From positions 558,001 through 622,000 of the forward strand of contig NZ_CANLRL010000001.1 in the NCBI RefSeq assembly GCF_947493595.1: DNA of 64,000 nucleotides, read 5' to 3'. Below, one piece after another: positions 1 to 8,919 of this stretch. The position numbers were made by a program, and so were the translations under genes. Numbering within the stretch: position 1 is the first letter of the stretch; each line of letters begins with the position of its first letter. The notes beneath the pieces were generated by a model. The model saw only the letters and a program-made list of their open reading frames with translations, searched no databases and had not been told where the DNA came from. Source of the stretch: an uncultured Shimia sp. (GTDB taxonomy: Bacteria; Pseudomonadota; Alphaproteobacteria; Rhodobacterales; Rhodobacteraceae).

Positions 1-1
1 G

Positions 2-1015
2 TTTGCCCACCCTGAACCGCAGGAGCTGCGCGATCTCTTCACCAAAATGGGCTACGTCCATGTTGCCAACCACAAGACCAAAGCCATCGAGCTGTGGCAG
101 CAGGGCGATGTGACCTATATTCTGAACAATGAACCTGGCAGCTTTGGCCTGCGGTTTGTGGAAGAGCACGGTCCATGTGCACCGTCCATGGGGTGGCGTG
201 TTGTGGATGCACAGAAAGCTTATGATCAAGCGGTGGCCAAAGGGGCCGAAGCCTATGACGCCGACGACAAAACACTGAATTGGCCCGCGATTAAAGGCAT
301 CGGCGGCTCGCTGATTTACTTCACAGACCAGTATTTTGACACGTCGCCATTCAATGAAGAGTTCGACTGGATTGTGACATCTAAGCCGGAAGGCGACGGG
401 TTCTTCTACCTCGATCACCTGACCCACAACGTGTTCAAAGGCAACATGGACACGTGGTTCAAATTCTACGGCGACCTGTTCAACTTCCGTGAAATCCGCT
501 TCTTCGACATCGAAGGCAAATTCACCGGTCTGCGGTCCCGTGCGTTGACCTCGCCCTGTGGCAAAATCCGTATTCCAATCAATGAAGACCGCGGCGAAAC
601 CGGTCAGATTGTGGCCTATCTGAAGAAATACAACGGTGAGGGCATTCAGCACATCGCCGTGGGCACGAACGACATCTACGGCTCCACCGACAAAATCGCT
701 GACAAAGGCATCAAATTCATGCCTGGTCCCCCTGACGCCTACTACGATCTGTCCAAATCCCGCGTTGTGGACCATGAAGAGCCGCTTGATCGCATGAAAA
801 AGCACGGCATCCTGATTGATGGTGAAGGCGTGGACGATGGTGGTGAGACCAAAATCCTGCTGCAGATCTTCTCCAAAACAGTGATTGGCCCGATCTTCTT
901 TGAGTTCATTCAGCGTAAGGGTGACGACGGCTTTGGCGAAGGCAACTTCAAAGCGCTGTTTGAAAGCATCGAACAAGAGCAGATCAACAACGGTGAAATC
1001 GAAGCCGCCGAGTAA
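2..1015 (+). CDS. hppD: 4-hydroxyphenylpyruvate dioxygenase, 5' truncated by the window edge
   Basis: Converts 4-hydroxyphenylpyruvate to homogentisate in tyrosine and phenylalanine catabolism (cytosolic, Fe(II)-dependent). The frame is open from base 2 and encodes an HPPD-like start (FAHPEPQELRDLF) before the first internal Met at 47, so roughly 20 N-terminal residues lie outside. Counting from that Met, the three expected iron ligands are visible: H124 in YLDHLTHN, H202 in IQHIAVG and E286 in GPIFFEFIQRKG. Their spacings (78 and 84) resemble the family's usual pattern. The C-terminal FGEGNFKALFESIE block is also typical. A hairpin with a T-run follows at 1059. No other tyrosine-degradation gene is inside the window. 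Confidence 0.95.
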   Translation, partial: FAHPEPQELRDLFTKMGYVHVANHKTKAIELWQQGDVTYILNNEPGSFGLRFVEEHGPCAPSMGWRVVDAQKAYDQAVAKGAEAYDADDKTLNWPAIKGIGGSLIYFTDQYFDTSPFNEEFDWIVTSKPEGDGFFYLDHLTHNVFKGNMDTWFKFYGDLFNFREIRFFDIEGKFTGLRSRALTSPCGKIRIPINEDRGETGQIVAYLKKYNGEGIQHIAVGTNDIYGSTDKIADKGIKFMPGPPDAYYDLSKSRVVDHEEPLDRMKKHGILIDGEGVDDGGETKILLQIFSKTVIGPIFFEFIQRKGDDGFGEGNFKALFESIEQEQINNGEIEAAE

Positions 1016-1058
1016 GCTCTTTAAAGACATCTTTCCAACCGAGGTTGGAGCGAGGGAA

Positions 1059-1093
1059 GCGTCGTCCATTCATGCGGTGGGCGGCGCTTTTTT
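1059..1093 (+). terminator. intrinsic terminator after hppD
   Basis: A 9-bp stem (GCGTCGTCC paired with GGGCGGCGC, two G-T pairs) with an 11-base loop is followed by six T. A second small inverted repeat, TCCAACC-GA-GGTTGGA, lies just before it at 1034-1049. Confidence 0.75.
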
Positions 1094-1164
1094 GTCAAAA
1101 ACATTTTGATTTGGGTTGTTACACTTCTAAGCTGAACACAGTGTATTTTTTGAAGAGTGGTTCG

Positions 1165-2889
1165 ATGCTGAAATTTGCCCTTGGCACTATGAGTGCCCTG
1201 CTTGTGTCGTCAGCAGTTTTTGCTGCGGACATGACGATCTACACCGCTAAAAAGATCATCACGATGGAGGCCAACATACCCGAGGCAACGGCGGTGGCCG
1301 TGGCGGAGGGGCGGATTGTCTCTGTTGGCAGCTTGGACAGCCTAGAGGGTTTCATCAAAACCCACGGTGCGGTTGTGGATGATCAATTTGCCGACAAAGT
1401 GCTGATGCCGGGATTTATGGATCCGCATATTCACCCGTCTCTGCCGGCGGTGTTAACGCAGTTCCCGTTTCTTGCGCCGGATGACTGGCAGCTGCCTACC
1501 GGTGATTTTCCGGGGGTCAAAACCCATGACGCTTACATCGACCGTCTGAAGAAACTGGTCGCCTTACACGAAGCGTCTGACCATGACGCGGCGGTGCCAT
1601 TCATCGCCTGGGGCTATCACCAGCTGTGGCACGGAGACGTGAAACGCCCGCTGTTAAATGAGCTGTTCCCGGACACGCCGGTCATGCTGTGGCACCGTAG
1701 CTTCCATGAGGTGATTGGCAATGACGCGGCGTTTGCCCTGCTTGGCATCACCGAGGCGGATGCTCAGGTCTATCCAGAAGAGGCAAGTTGGGAAGACGGT
1801 CACTTCTGGGAAAACGGTGCCAAGGTGCTGGTCGCCAAAATGCCCTTTCTGTTTGCACCGGATCGCTATGGCAAAGGCATGGAAAACTTCTATGAGATGC
1901 TGCATCAGGCGGGGGTGACCACGGCACTTGATATGGGCACCGGCATATTTGGCGACCCGGTTGGAGAGATCGCCTTGATCCGTAGCACTGCGGAACGGGT
2001 GCAGCCCCCAACTCGTCTGGTGTTGACGCCGTTGATCACGGATTTCTTGGCGCGTAAAAAGACCCCGGAAGAGGCGCTGGCGGAAATCGAAAGCTGGCGT
2101 GAAGGCAATACCAATCTGGTTGCCGTCAAAGATCATTTCAAAATTATGATGGATGGGGCGATTTTCTCCGGGCTCTCGCAATATGGTTTTCCCGGCTACA
2201 AGGACGGCCACGAAGGCATCTGGATGGCGCCGCTCAGCGAAACTGAGACATGGGCGCGGTTCTTCTGGAACCAGGGGTTTCAGATTCACGCCCACACCAA
2301 TGGTGACAAATCTGCAGAGGCGCTGATTGGCATTGTTCAGCGTGCACAAGCCGAAACGCCGCGCTTTGACCATCGAACAACACTGGAGCACTTTGCCTTT
2401 GCCCATGAGGAGCAGCTGCGCCAGATGGGCGCTCTTGGTATGGCAGTGTCGGCCAACCCTTATTACCAGTACATTTTGGCGGACGCCTATGCGCAGAACT
2501 GGCTGGGCGAGGATATTGCCCGCTACATGGTGCCTTTAGGCGCAGCACGGCGCCAAAATGTGACCGTGGCGTTGCACTCAGACAATCCCATGGCGCCTTT
2601 AAGCCCGTTGGTTCTGGCGGACGCCGCAGTCAATCGCACCACAATCAACGGATTGCAGAATGCGCAGGTTGAGGCGCTGACGGTGCATGAAGCGATGCGG
2701 GCGATCACAATTGACGCGGCCTGGGTGATGAAGCGGGAGCATGATTTGGGCTCCATCCGCGCTGGCAAGCGGGCTGACTTTGTGGTGCTGGAGGCCAATC
2801 CATACGAAGTGCCAATCACAGAGATCAAGAACGTGCAGATCTGGGGCACGGTTTATGAGGGCACCGTGCATCAGGTGATCAAAGACTAG
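1165..2889 (+). CDS. secreted amidohydrolase, YtcJ-like
   Basis: Metal-dependent amidohydrolase of about 574 residues, probably periplasmic. I chose the ATG at 1165 over the upstream in-frame start at 1045 because it opens a clear signal peptide (MLKFALGTMSALLVSSAVFA, cleavage near residue 20) and because the upstream start would sit inside the hppD terminator. The family metal motif HxH is DPHIHPS (H88, H90). Further metal-site-like motifs are HAHTNGD, TLEHFAF and ALHSDNPM, in the order of amidohydrolase_3 (YtcJ) proteins. The C-terminal GSIRAGKRADFVVLEANP is the usual closing strand. The substrate cannot be told. It ends 3 bases before a convergent gene. Confidence 0.85.
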   Translation: MLKFALGTMSALLVSSAVFAADMTIYTAKKIITMEANIPEATAVAVAEGRIVSVGSLDSLEGFIKTHGAVVDDQFADKVLMPGFMDPHIHPSLPAVLTQFPFLAPDDWQLPTGDFPGVKTHDAYIDRLKKLVALHEASDHDAAVPFIAWGYHQLWHGDVKRPLLNELFPDTPVMLWHRSFHEVIGNDAAFALLGITEADAQVYPEEASWEDGHFWENGAKVLVAKMPFLFAPDRYGKGMENFYEMLHQAGVTTALDMGTGIFGDPVGEIALIRSTAERVQPPTRLVLTPLITDFLARKKTPEEALAEIESWREGNTNLVAVKDHFKIMMDGAIFSGLSQYGFPGYKDGHEGIWMAPLSETETWARFFWNQGFQIHAHTNGDKSAEALIGIVQRAQAETPRFDHRTTLEHFAFAHEEQLRQMGALGMAVSANPYYQYILADAYAQNWLGEDIARYMVPLGAARRQNVTVALHSDNPMAPLSPLVLADAAVNRTTINGLQNAQVEALTVHEAMRAITIDAAWVMKREHDLGSIRAGKRADFVVLEANPYEVPITEIKNVQIWGTVYEGTVHQVIKD

Positions 2890-2892
2890 GTC

Positions 2893-5601
2893 TTAACCTT
2901 TTGGCATCTTGAGGACGACGTTGCGCTTGCCTTTGGTGTAGTGCAATTCGTCTTCGCTGATGGCAGACACGCGGCCGCCGTCCACACGATCGCCGACCTG
3001 AACCTTCTTGTAACGCCCGCTGGACAGACGCACCAAAGCGCGGCGGTTGGATGAGGTGCCATAGACGCCAATCAGGTTCACTTTGTTGAGATTGATGGCG
3101 TTTTTGATGGTCGCCTGACGCGCCACCGAGGCCGTTGTGGGAATGTCTGGTACTACGGTAGCGGCCGCGGGCACAGCTGCGGCTGTTGTGGTTGAGGTTT
3201 CGGGTGCCGCCCGCGCAGCGAGTTGCGCGATATTGGCAGGCTTCAGGCGAGGACGCGGGGAGGCTTTGACCGCGTATTGCGTTGGCGTCGTATCTTTTTC
3301 ATCCGCCAGCTTGGCGTTTTCCGGACGCAGTTTGGGACGGATCTGTGCCAATTCTTCGAGCGTCAAACCACCATAAGTGGCGCGCTCGTTTTGCTCCAGA
3401 AGGTCATTCGGGCGCAGTTTGGGGCGCAGGGTGGCGAGGCGGGTGTTGTCAGCCGCGCTGATCTGCGGTTCTTCACCAACCTTGATGCGTTTCGGATAGG
3501 CCGCGGGCACCACCGGCGGGCGCCCGGCAAACACCATCACGCCTTCTGGGTTCAACGCTCCGTCAGCCGTGGCAACCACCAAGCCGCGCTCATCCAGATC
3601 AAAGGATGTGTCCGCGGCCACCGGATTGACCTGTGCCCGCGAGGGACGGTCCGTGTCCAGCGCATCCGGCGCAACCAAGGCCACCGCGTCAAATCCAATG
3701 GTGTCACGGTCCACGGAGGCGATGTAAATGTCATCACTGCTGTCGGAGGAGAGTTCCAGCGGTTGTTCAGGTGCACGCTGCCAGATGCCGGTCACCGCAT
3801 AGCGCGCCTCCGCCTCAACCGGATCGACGTTGCCATCGCTGACCTCATCCAACATGGTTTCGATTTCGGCGCTGTCGGTGATGCTGTCCGGCGTGAGCGG
3901 TTCCAGAAGCGTGGTATCCACATTCTCAGTTGGATTGGGTGTCATGCCATCCGGCACGGTCACAACCAATGGAGCGTCAACCGGTGGCAGATCCGGCGCC
4001 ACCTCTGGAGTGTCTTCCGCTAGAGCAAGGGCTTCGGGTGCCGCCTCTGGCGCGGCGGCTGTGACAACGGGGGCTTCAACAGCATTCTCAGCGGTTGGTG
4101 CCGGTAAAACAGCGACCTCATTGGTCTCTGGATCATCAGACCCAAATAGCCCTGCCAACCCGTCTTCGGTGGCATAACTGGCCCACAGGGCGACAATGGC
4201 CATCAGCACCAGCAGAAGCGTTGTCAGGATCAGCCCCAAATGCCTTGGTTTGCCGCGCACGTCCTGTGGCCGCGCGCCAAACATGGTCAACTTTTGCTTT
4301 TCTTGTGCAGAGGCGTCTTGAGCTGCCTTTTTGGCCTTGGAGCGCGTGCCCCTTTTGCCTGGTTTGGGCGCAGGTCCGGCCACTTTGGTTTTACTGCGGG
4401 CACTGGCAAATGTGGCTGCTTCGGAATCGGAATCTGCGCTGATCTCCGTTGCGGGCGCAGAGGTGGCGTCTTTGTCTTGTCCCGTCTTTAACCCGGCAAC
4501 TGCCTTGGCCGGGTCAAACCGCAGCGGCGGCGTTTTGGCGTTGCCGGTGTTGGTTGGGATGCTAGGCGCATTTGTGCCGCTGACCTTGCGAGAGGCACCG
4601 CTCAACTCCGGTGCGTTTGTGGCTTCGGCGGGGGCTGTTTTCTGCGCCCGGATCGAGGCAAAGGCCGCTGGCGGTTCTGCCGTCTTGGCGTCCACTTTGG
4701 TGGCGTCCGGCGCCGGTGCATTGGTCTTTTCAGGAGCAGCCTTTGGCGCGGCCGCTTTTTCCGGCGCTGGCTCTGGCCGGAGCTCGGATTTCGGCGCGTC
4801 TGTCACTGCAGGTGTTTTCGCGGGCTCAGGCGATTCAGGCTCTTTTGGCTCCGGTGGAGCGGGAGCAGGCGGCACATCGTCTTGAGACTCGGAAACAGGT
4901 TTTTGCAACGCTGCTGATGTCTCTTCGGCCGGAGCAGGCTCTGGAGCGTCTTCGGCAACCGGAGCTGGCGGCGCTGGCGGGATGTCCAGCTTGAGCTCTG
5001 CCTGTGGCTCTGGATCAGGCTTGGGGGCTGGTCCGGGCGCCAGTTCCGGATCTGGCAACGGTCCTTCACCCACAACCAGAATGGCGGTTTTGTCGACCTT
5101 GGTTTTGATGCCAGCAGCCCGGGCGCTGGCCGTGTCGCCAAAGTCCGGGGCGCTTACAAAACTGTCTTGCGGCGGGATTGCCGTGAAATTCACCGGATTA
5201 AAGGCGTGCTCGACAGCAAAGGCTTCGGCCTCGTTCAGCGTGTCACGTGCCACGGCGGCAACCTGTGGAACCCGGTCTCGCATCGCAATATCAAACACCA
5301 GTTGATCCGCGCGATACGGCGTTTCAACTTCCAGCGCATCCTCTGCCTTCTGACGGCGCTTCTTCTCGCTCATCCGGCCTGCGGGCAGGGTCAAGTATTT
5401 GATCTGGTCGTTGGGCAGTACCAGCGTTGTGGAAAACGCCTCGCCATCCACGGCCACAGCCTGTGCGCGCAACGCCGCCAGCTCCCCCGCCAAGTCCGGA
5501 CTGTCCAACCCCACTTCACCCAGCAAATGCCAGCCGCCCGGCACGCGGGTCAAAAGGCCAATGCCTTCAAAAGAAAGTGTAAGCGCGAGATTTGCAGTCA
5601 T
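2893..5601 (-). CDS. large Pro/Ala-rich membrane protein with pilus or type II secretion platform-like ends
   Basis: A 902-residue protein of unproven function. Residues 1-175 look like a compact globular domain (LVLPNDQIKYLTLP, EDALEVETPYRADQLVFD) reminiscent of the actin-like PilM/GspL family. Residues about 180-450 are a low-complexity Pro/Ala/Glu linker. One hydrophobic segment at about 455-477 (LGLILTTLLLVLMAIVALW) is preceded by a Lys/Arg-rich stretch, so the N-terminal domain should be cytoplasmic. A long acidic periplasmic region follows. The last about 60 residues (IGVYGTSSNRRALVRLSSG..VQVGDRVDGGRVSAI) resemble the PilP/GspC C-terminal fold. Domain names are my inference from short patterns. 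The gene stands alone, convergent with the amidohydrolase gene. Confidence 0.6.
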   Translation of the reverse strand: MTANLALTLSFEGIGLLTRVPGGWHLLGEVGLDSPDLAGELAALRAQAVAVDGEAFSTTLVLPNDQIKYLTLPAGRMSEKKRRQKAEDALEVETPYRADQLVFDIAMRDRVPQVAAVARDTLNEAEAFAVEHAFNPVNFTAIPPQDSFVSAPDFGDTASARAAGIKTKVDKTAILVVGEGPLPDPELAPGPAPKPDPEPQAELKLDIPPAPPAPVAEDAPEPAPAEETSAALQKPVSESQDDVPPAPAPPEPKEPESPEPAKTPAVTDAPKSELRPEPAPEKAAAPKAAPEKTNAPAPDATKVDAKTAEPPAAFASIRAQKTAPAEATNAPELSGASRKVSGTNAPSIPTNTGNAKTPPLRFDPAKAVAGLKTGQDKDATSAPATEISADSDSEAATFASARSKTKVAGPAPKPGKRGTRSKAKKAAQDASAQEKQKLTMFGARPQDVRGKPRHLGLILTTLLLVLMAIVALWASYATEDGLAGLFGSDDPETNEVAVLPAPTAENAVEAPVVTAAAPEAAPEALALAEDTPEVAPDLPPVDAPLVVTVPDGMTPNPTENVDTTLLEPLTPDSITDSAEIETMLDEVSDGNVDPVEAEARYAVTGIWQRAPEQPLELSSDSSDDIYIASVDRDTIGFDAVALVAPDALDTDRPSRAQVNPVAADTSFDLDERGLVVATADGALNPEGVMVFAGRPPVVPAAYPKRIKVGEEPQISAADNTRLATLRPKLRPNDLLEQNERATYGGLTLEELAQIRPKLRPENAKLADEKDTTPTQYAVKASPRPRLKPANIAQLAARAAPETSTTTAAAVPAAATVVPDIPTTASVARQATIKNAINLNKVNLIGVYGTSSNRRALVRLSSGRYKKVQVGDRVDGGRVSAISEDELHYTKGKRNVVLKMPKG

Positions 5602-5749
5602 GCATCAAGCCCTAGCATGCAGTGATTGGCAAAGCGTGGCCTCGCCCAGAATTGTAGGATTTATAGCAAGTTATCGCCGAAGGGGAAGAAAAAGCCGCTC
5701 TGTTTTGAGGGCTTGGTGGCGGTTTGCCTCTACAAAGTGACCCTATGGT

Positions 5750-5786
5750 AAACAAAGACCGCCTCAATCCCAAGACTGAAGCGGTC
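5750..5786 (-). terminator. intrinsic terminator downstream of metY
   Basis: Read on the minus strand, a 13-bp stem (5757-5786, loop TTGG, two wobble pairs) is followed by TTTGTTT. It starts about 30 bases past the metY stop. Confidence 0.75.
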
Positions 5787-5815
5787 GGTTGTCGATACAA
5801 AGTTAACCCTTAAGC

Positions 5816-7105
5816 TTAGCTGTGGGCTTTCTTCAGCGCCTGATCCAGATCGGCCATCAGGTCGGCGCTGGTCTCGGTGCCAATCGAAATCCGCACCACA
5901 TTTGGACCCGCGCCTGCCGCTTCCTGCTGCTCTGGTGTCAGCTGACGGTGGGTGGTGGAGGCCGAATGGATCACCAGACTGCGGGTGTCGCCAAGGTTGG
6001 CGACGTGGGAGAAAATTTCCAGGCTGTCGACAAACTTCACGCAGGCGTCATAGCCGCCTTTGAGCGCAACCGTGAACAGACCACCGGCGCCTTTGGGGCA
6101 AATCCGTTCCACGCGATCATGGTATGGCGAGGACGGCAAACCCGCGTAGGTCACATAGTCCACATTTTCATGGCCTTCGAGCCAACCGGCGACGGTTTTG
6201 GCGTTCTCGACATGGCGCTCCATGCGCAAAGACAGCGTTTCGATGCCCATCAGCGTATAATGCGCTGCCTGCGGGTTCATGGTCATACCCAGATCACGTA
6301 GGCCAATCGCGATACCGTGAAAGGTGAAGGCCAGCGGGCCAAAGGTCTCATGAAAACGCAACCCGTGGTAGGCTGGTTCCGGCTGGCTCAGCGACGGAAA
6401 TTTGTCAGAGGCGGACCAATCAAACTTGCCGCTGTCCACGACGCAGCCGCCGGTCACGGTGCCATTGCCGGTCAGATATTTGGTGGTGGAGTGCACAACC
6501 AAAGAGGCGCCTAAGGCAATGGGATTGCACAGGTATGGAGTTGCCGAGGTGTTGTCCACGATCAGTGGCACACCGGCGTTGTCTGCCACTTTTGCCAGCG
6601 CTTCGATGTCACTGATATAGCCGCCCGGGTTGGCGATGGACTCGCAGAACACCGCGCGGGTGTTTTCGTCAATCGCCGCCGCTACCGCATCCAGATCATC
6701 GGTGTCGACAAAAGTCGCGGACCAGCCAAAGCGTTTGATGGTCTGGCTGAACTGGGTGATGGTGCCGCCGTATAGGCGGGAGGAAGCCACCACGTTGCAG
6801 CCCGGCTGCATCAGCGGGAACAGCGCCATGATCTGCGCTGCATGTCCAGACGAACAGCACACCGCGCCCACGCCGCCTTCCAATGTCGCGATGCGTTCCT
6901 GCAACACGGCCACGGTTGGGTTGGTCAGGCGGGAGTAGATGTAGCCCACTTCTTGCAGGTTGAAGAGCGCAGCAGCGTGCTCGGCATCTCGGAACACATA
7001 GGCGGTGGATTGGTAAATCGGCGTCTGCCGCGCGCCAGTGGCCGGATCCGGCCGCGCGCCGGCGTGAATTTGCAATGTGTCAAAACCGTATGTCGCTTCA
7101 GACAT
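5816..7105 (-). CDS. metY: O-acetylhomoserine sulfhydrylase (aminocarboxypropyltransferase)
   Basis: PLP enzyme that makes homocysteine from O-acetylhomoserine and sulfide in direct-sulfhydrylation methionine synthesis (429 residues, typical length). The start at 7105 (MSEATYGFDTLQIHAG) has an AGGGAGAA ribosome-binding site about 6 bases upstream. The longer in-frame start at 7135 lacks one. Family marks: YSRLTNPTVAVLQERIA, SSGHAAQ, VDNTSATPYLCNP, and the PLP lysine K209 in VVHSTTKYLTGNG. The family also includes cystathionine lyases and gamma-synthases, but length and the N-terminal TLQIHAG block favour MetY. About 160 bases of leader precede it. I could not match this to a known SAM riboswitch. 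Confidence 0.92.
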   Translation of the reverse strand: MSEATYGFDTLQIHAGARPDPATGARQTPIYQSTAYVFRDAEHAAALFNLQEVGYIYSRLTNPTVAVLQERIATLEGGVGAVCCSSGHAAQIMALFPLMQPGCNVVASSRLYGGTITQFSQTIKRFGWSATFVDTDDLDAVAAAIDENTRAVFCESIANPGGYISDIEALAKVADNAGVPLIVDNTSATPYLCNPIALGASLVVHSTTKYLTGNGTVTGGCVVDSGKFDWSASDKFPSLSQPEPAYHGLRFHETFGPLAFTFHGIAIGLRDLGMTMNPQAAHYTLMGIETLSLRMERHVENAKTVAGWLEGHENVDYVTYAGLPSSPYHDRVERICPKGAGGLFTVALKGGYDACVKFVDSLEIFSHVANLGDTRSLVIHSASTTHRQLTPEQQEAAGAGPNVVRISIGTETSADLMADLDQALKKAHS

Positions 7106-7271
7106 CGTTGTTCTCCCTAAAAAATCTCGCGCCAAGTGTTAGGCAGACCAAAGGCAACACGCAACAGAAGTTGGCGTCACAGCGCTTGCGAAGATCAATT
7201 TTCTGAAGGAGGTGTGTTGCTGCGGAGAATGGTGCGAAAAACGACCTTGGAGCGGGACATTTTTCGCCCAG

Positions 7272-7334
7272 CTTCATTTGACCCAAAATATCCCGGGGGA
7301 GGGCCATCCCGGATGGCCCTGGGGCAGCGCCCCG
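7272..7334 (+). repeat. dispersed intergenic element, copy 1 (TTCATTTG..AAATATCC plus hairpins)
   Basis: Core TTCATTTGACCCAAAATATC, then CCGGGGGAG, a 10-bp hairpin (AGGGCCATCC-C-GGATGGCCCT, 7300-7320) and a second GGGGC-AGC-GCCCC hairpin. Related copies are at 17154, 25499, 28742 (minus) and 57910. This is the only copy not directly behind a same-strand stop codon. It lies between the divergent metY start and the 3' end of the next gene. Confidence 0.7.
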
Positions 7335-7349
7335 AATAGGCGTCCGTCT

Positions 7350-8354
7350 CTAGCGCAGCCAATAGCCGTTTTTCTTCAGCATATTGCGAATAGCCTGCTC
7401 CTTGCGGGGCAGGTGATTTTGATCAAACAGCGCCCGGGCCTTGTGGCCACGGTTCTGATAGATCATGCGCTTGAACGGGTCATATTGTTTCAGCACTTTT
7501 TTGATCTTGTTGGGTGCTGCCACCTCTTCAAGCACCTGCACCACCGCGTCACTTTCGCGCGCATAAAGCAGCGGCATCAGGCGGTAATGGCAGGTGACTG
7601 ATCCGTCCAAATAACCCGGTGGCAAAGCATCACGCCCGCCGCCAAGCCCGTGGATCACCAGTGGCAAGACTATCTGGTCGAGCCAAGGATACATCGCCTG
7701 ACAGGCCAACTCATCCGGTGGATTGTCGCTCACACTGCGGGCGTACTCAAGGAACAGCTCCCCAAACACTTTTGGGCAGCGGTAATAGAAAAAGCCCGCG
7801 TTGAAATACAGATACCGCCGCCAGTACTCATCTGGCTGGCTCAAATCGAGCGAGCTTTCGAAATCAAGCCCAAACCGGTCATACAGCGCTTTCCAGATAC
7901 CAGTGTATTGCGGGCCATATAAAGGTGGGATTGGCCAGGTGCCTTCCACGCGCAGCGAGGCAGAGGGGCGGTCAAAGTCAAACGGCACCGTGCTCACCTC
8001 ATCCAAAATGAGCGTGTCAGTATCGAAAAACACAAAGGGTTCGCCAGCGGGAAGGGCGGAGAGCAGTTCGATTTTGTTGCCGTAAGCATACGGCTCACCA
8101 AACACCGGCGTGTCGAATGGCAAAATTTCCGCGCCGAGATCTTCCAGCAAGGCGCGCACTTCCGGATTGCCAATGCGCGGGTCTTTCTCCCAGCGCGGCC
8201 CAGGCGCGGGTTCTGCGACATAGAGCTTGCCGGAAAACTGAGGCGACTTGGCGCGCAGCGATGCGGCGAACAGTGCCGCCTCGTACTGCAAACGGCCGTT
8301 TTGCCCTACCACTACAATGTTGAATACCTGCGATTTCAGCGCTTTACTTGTCAT
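7350..8354 (-). CDS. glycosyltransferase-like protein with DxD motif
   Basis: A protein of 334 residues. The Met at 8354 (MTSKALKSQVFNIVVVGQNGR) is the best start because the longer frame up to 9008 runs antisense through the next real gene. An early hydrophobic strand with VVVGQNG, the block PFVFFDTDTLILDE (DxD at residues 111-113, the usual nucleotide-sugar/metal site of GT-A enzymes), and YFNAGFFYYRCPKVF followed by AMYPWLDQIVLP resemble GT-A glycosyltransferases. There is no signal peptide or membrane segment, so it is likely cytosolic. Acceptor and donor are unknown, and no other polysaccharide gene is nearby. It may be a single-gene unit. Confidence 0.6.
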   Translation of the reverse strand: MTSKALKSQVFNIVVVGQNGRLQYEAALFAASLRAKSPQFSGKLYVAEPAPGPRWEKDPRIGNPEVRALLEDLGAEILPFDTPVFGEPYAYGNKIELLSALPAGEPFVFFDTDTLILDEVSTVPFDFDRPSASLRVEGTWPIPPLYGPQYTGIWKALYDRFGLDFESSLDLSQPDEYWRRYLYFNAGFFYYRCPKVFGELFLEYARSVSDNPPDELACQAMYPWLDQIVLPLVIHGLGGGRDALPPGYLDGSVTCHYRLMPLLYARESDAVVQVLEEVAAPNKIKKVLKQYDPFKRMIYQNRGHKARALFDQNHLPRKEQAIRNMLKKNGYWLR

Positions 8355-8459
8355 TCTTCTATTGCCCTGCACGATGCTTGCGCCGACTATACGTGGCATA
8401 GGCCCGTGGAAAAAGCGGGCATTACACTTTTTGAAGAAATCATAGAAAGGCGTTCGCTT

Positions 8460-8903
8460 ATGCAACTCTTTAAGCTGGCCACTCTCTGTCTTGGCGTCTT
8501 TGGCACCACCGCTCTGGCGGAGGATCGTGTGGCCGAGGATCAAACCCCCACCGGCAAATTTCTCACCGCAGGCGAGGTGCGTCCCATCTTGGAGGCGACC
8601 AAAACCAGCTGGATCGGTGTGCGCGAATTTGACGGGCAGGATCTGGTGTATTTCACCCATCTGCTGGCCTGGCGCTGTGGCTTGTATGAAGTGCAATATG
8701 TGATCAACGGCGGTGCGGCGGAGGTGTTCGCAATTCCGGAATGCCCAGCGGATATTGAAAATGCCATGACCATTCCCGAAGACACGCAGATCTTCATCAC
8801 GCAGCCGCTTGGCTCGGTCAAAACCGTTGAAGTGACCCTGCTTTATGATGATCTGGGCACCGACACGGTTTCTTATGAGCGTGCCGCTGTGATGACGCCA
8901 TAA
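8460..8903 (+). CDS. small secreted protein of unknown function
   Basis: A 147-residue protein starting at MQLFKLATLCLGVFGTTALAED, a good Sec signal peptide with cleavage near residue 20. The mature part has KFLTAGEVRPILEATKTSWIGVREFDGQDLVYFTHLLAWRC in sequence order (read here as short blocks: an N-terminal helix, then beta strands) and two cysteines (RCGLYEVQY, IPECPADIE) that could pair. No catalytic motif is seen and I do not recognise a named family. It is divergent from the glycosyltransferase-like gene (105 bases apart) and converges on the TetR gene 16 bases downstream. Confidence 0.65.
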   Translation: MQLFKLATLCLGVFGTTALAEDRVAEDQTPTGKFLTAGEVRPILEATKTSWIGVREFDGQDLVYFTHLLAWRCGLYEVQYVINGGAAEVFAIPECPADIENAMTIPEDTQIFITQPLGSVKTVEVTLLYDDLGTDTVSYERAAVMTP

Positions 8904-8919
8904 GAAGCGAACTCCAACT

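Noticed and set aside
3223-4023. Plus-strand open frame inside the 902-residue protein gene
   Set aside because: Composition is typical of an antisense shadow and no domain is visible.
7106-7271. SAM-II or other SAM riboswitch ahead of metY
   Set aside because: The leader contains GCAAGCGC-like words, but I could not lay out the conserved SAM-II or SAM/SAH stems. A covariance-model search would decide.
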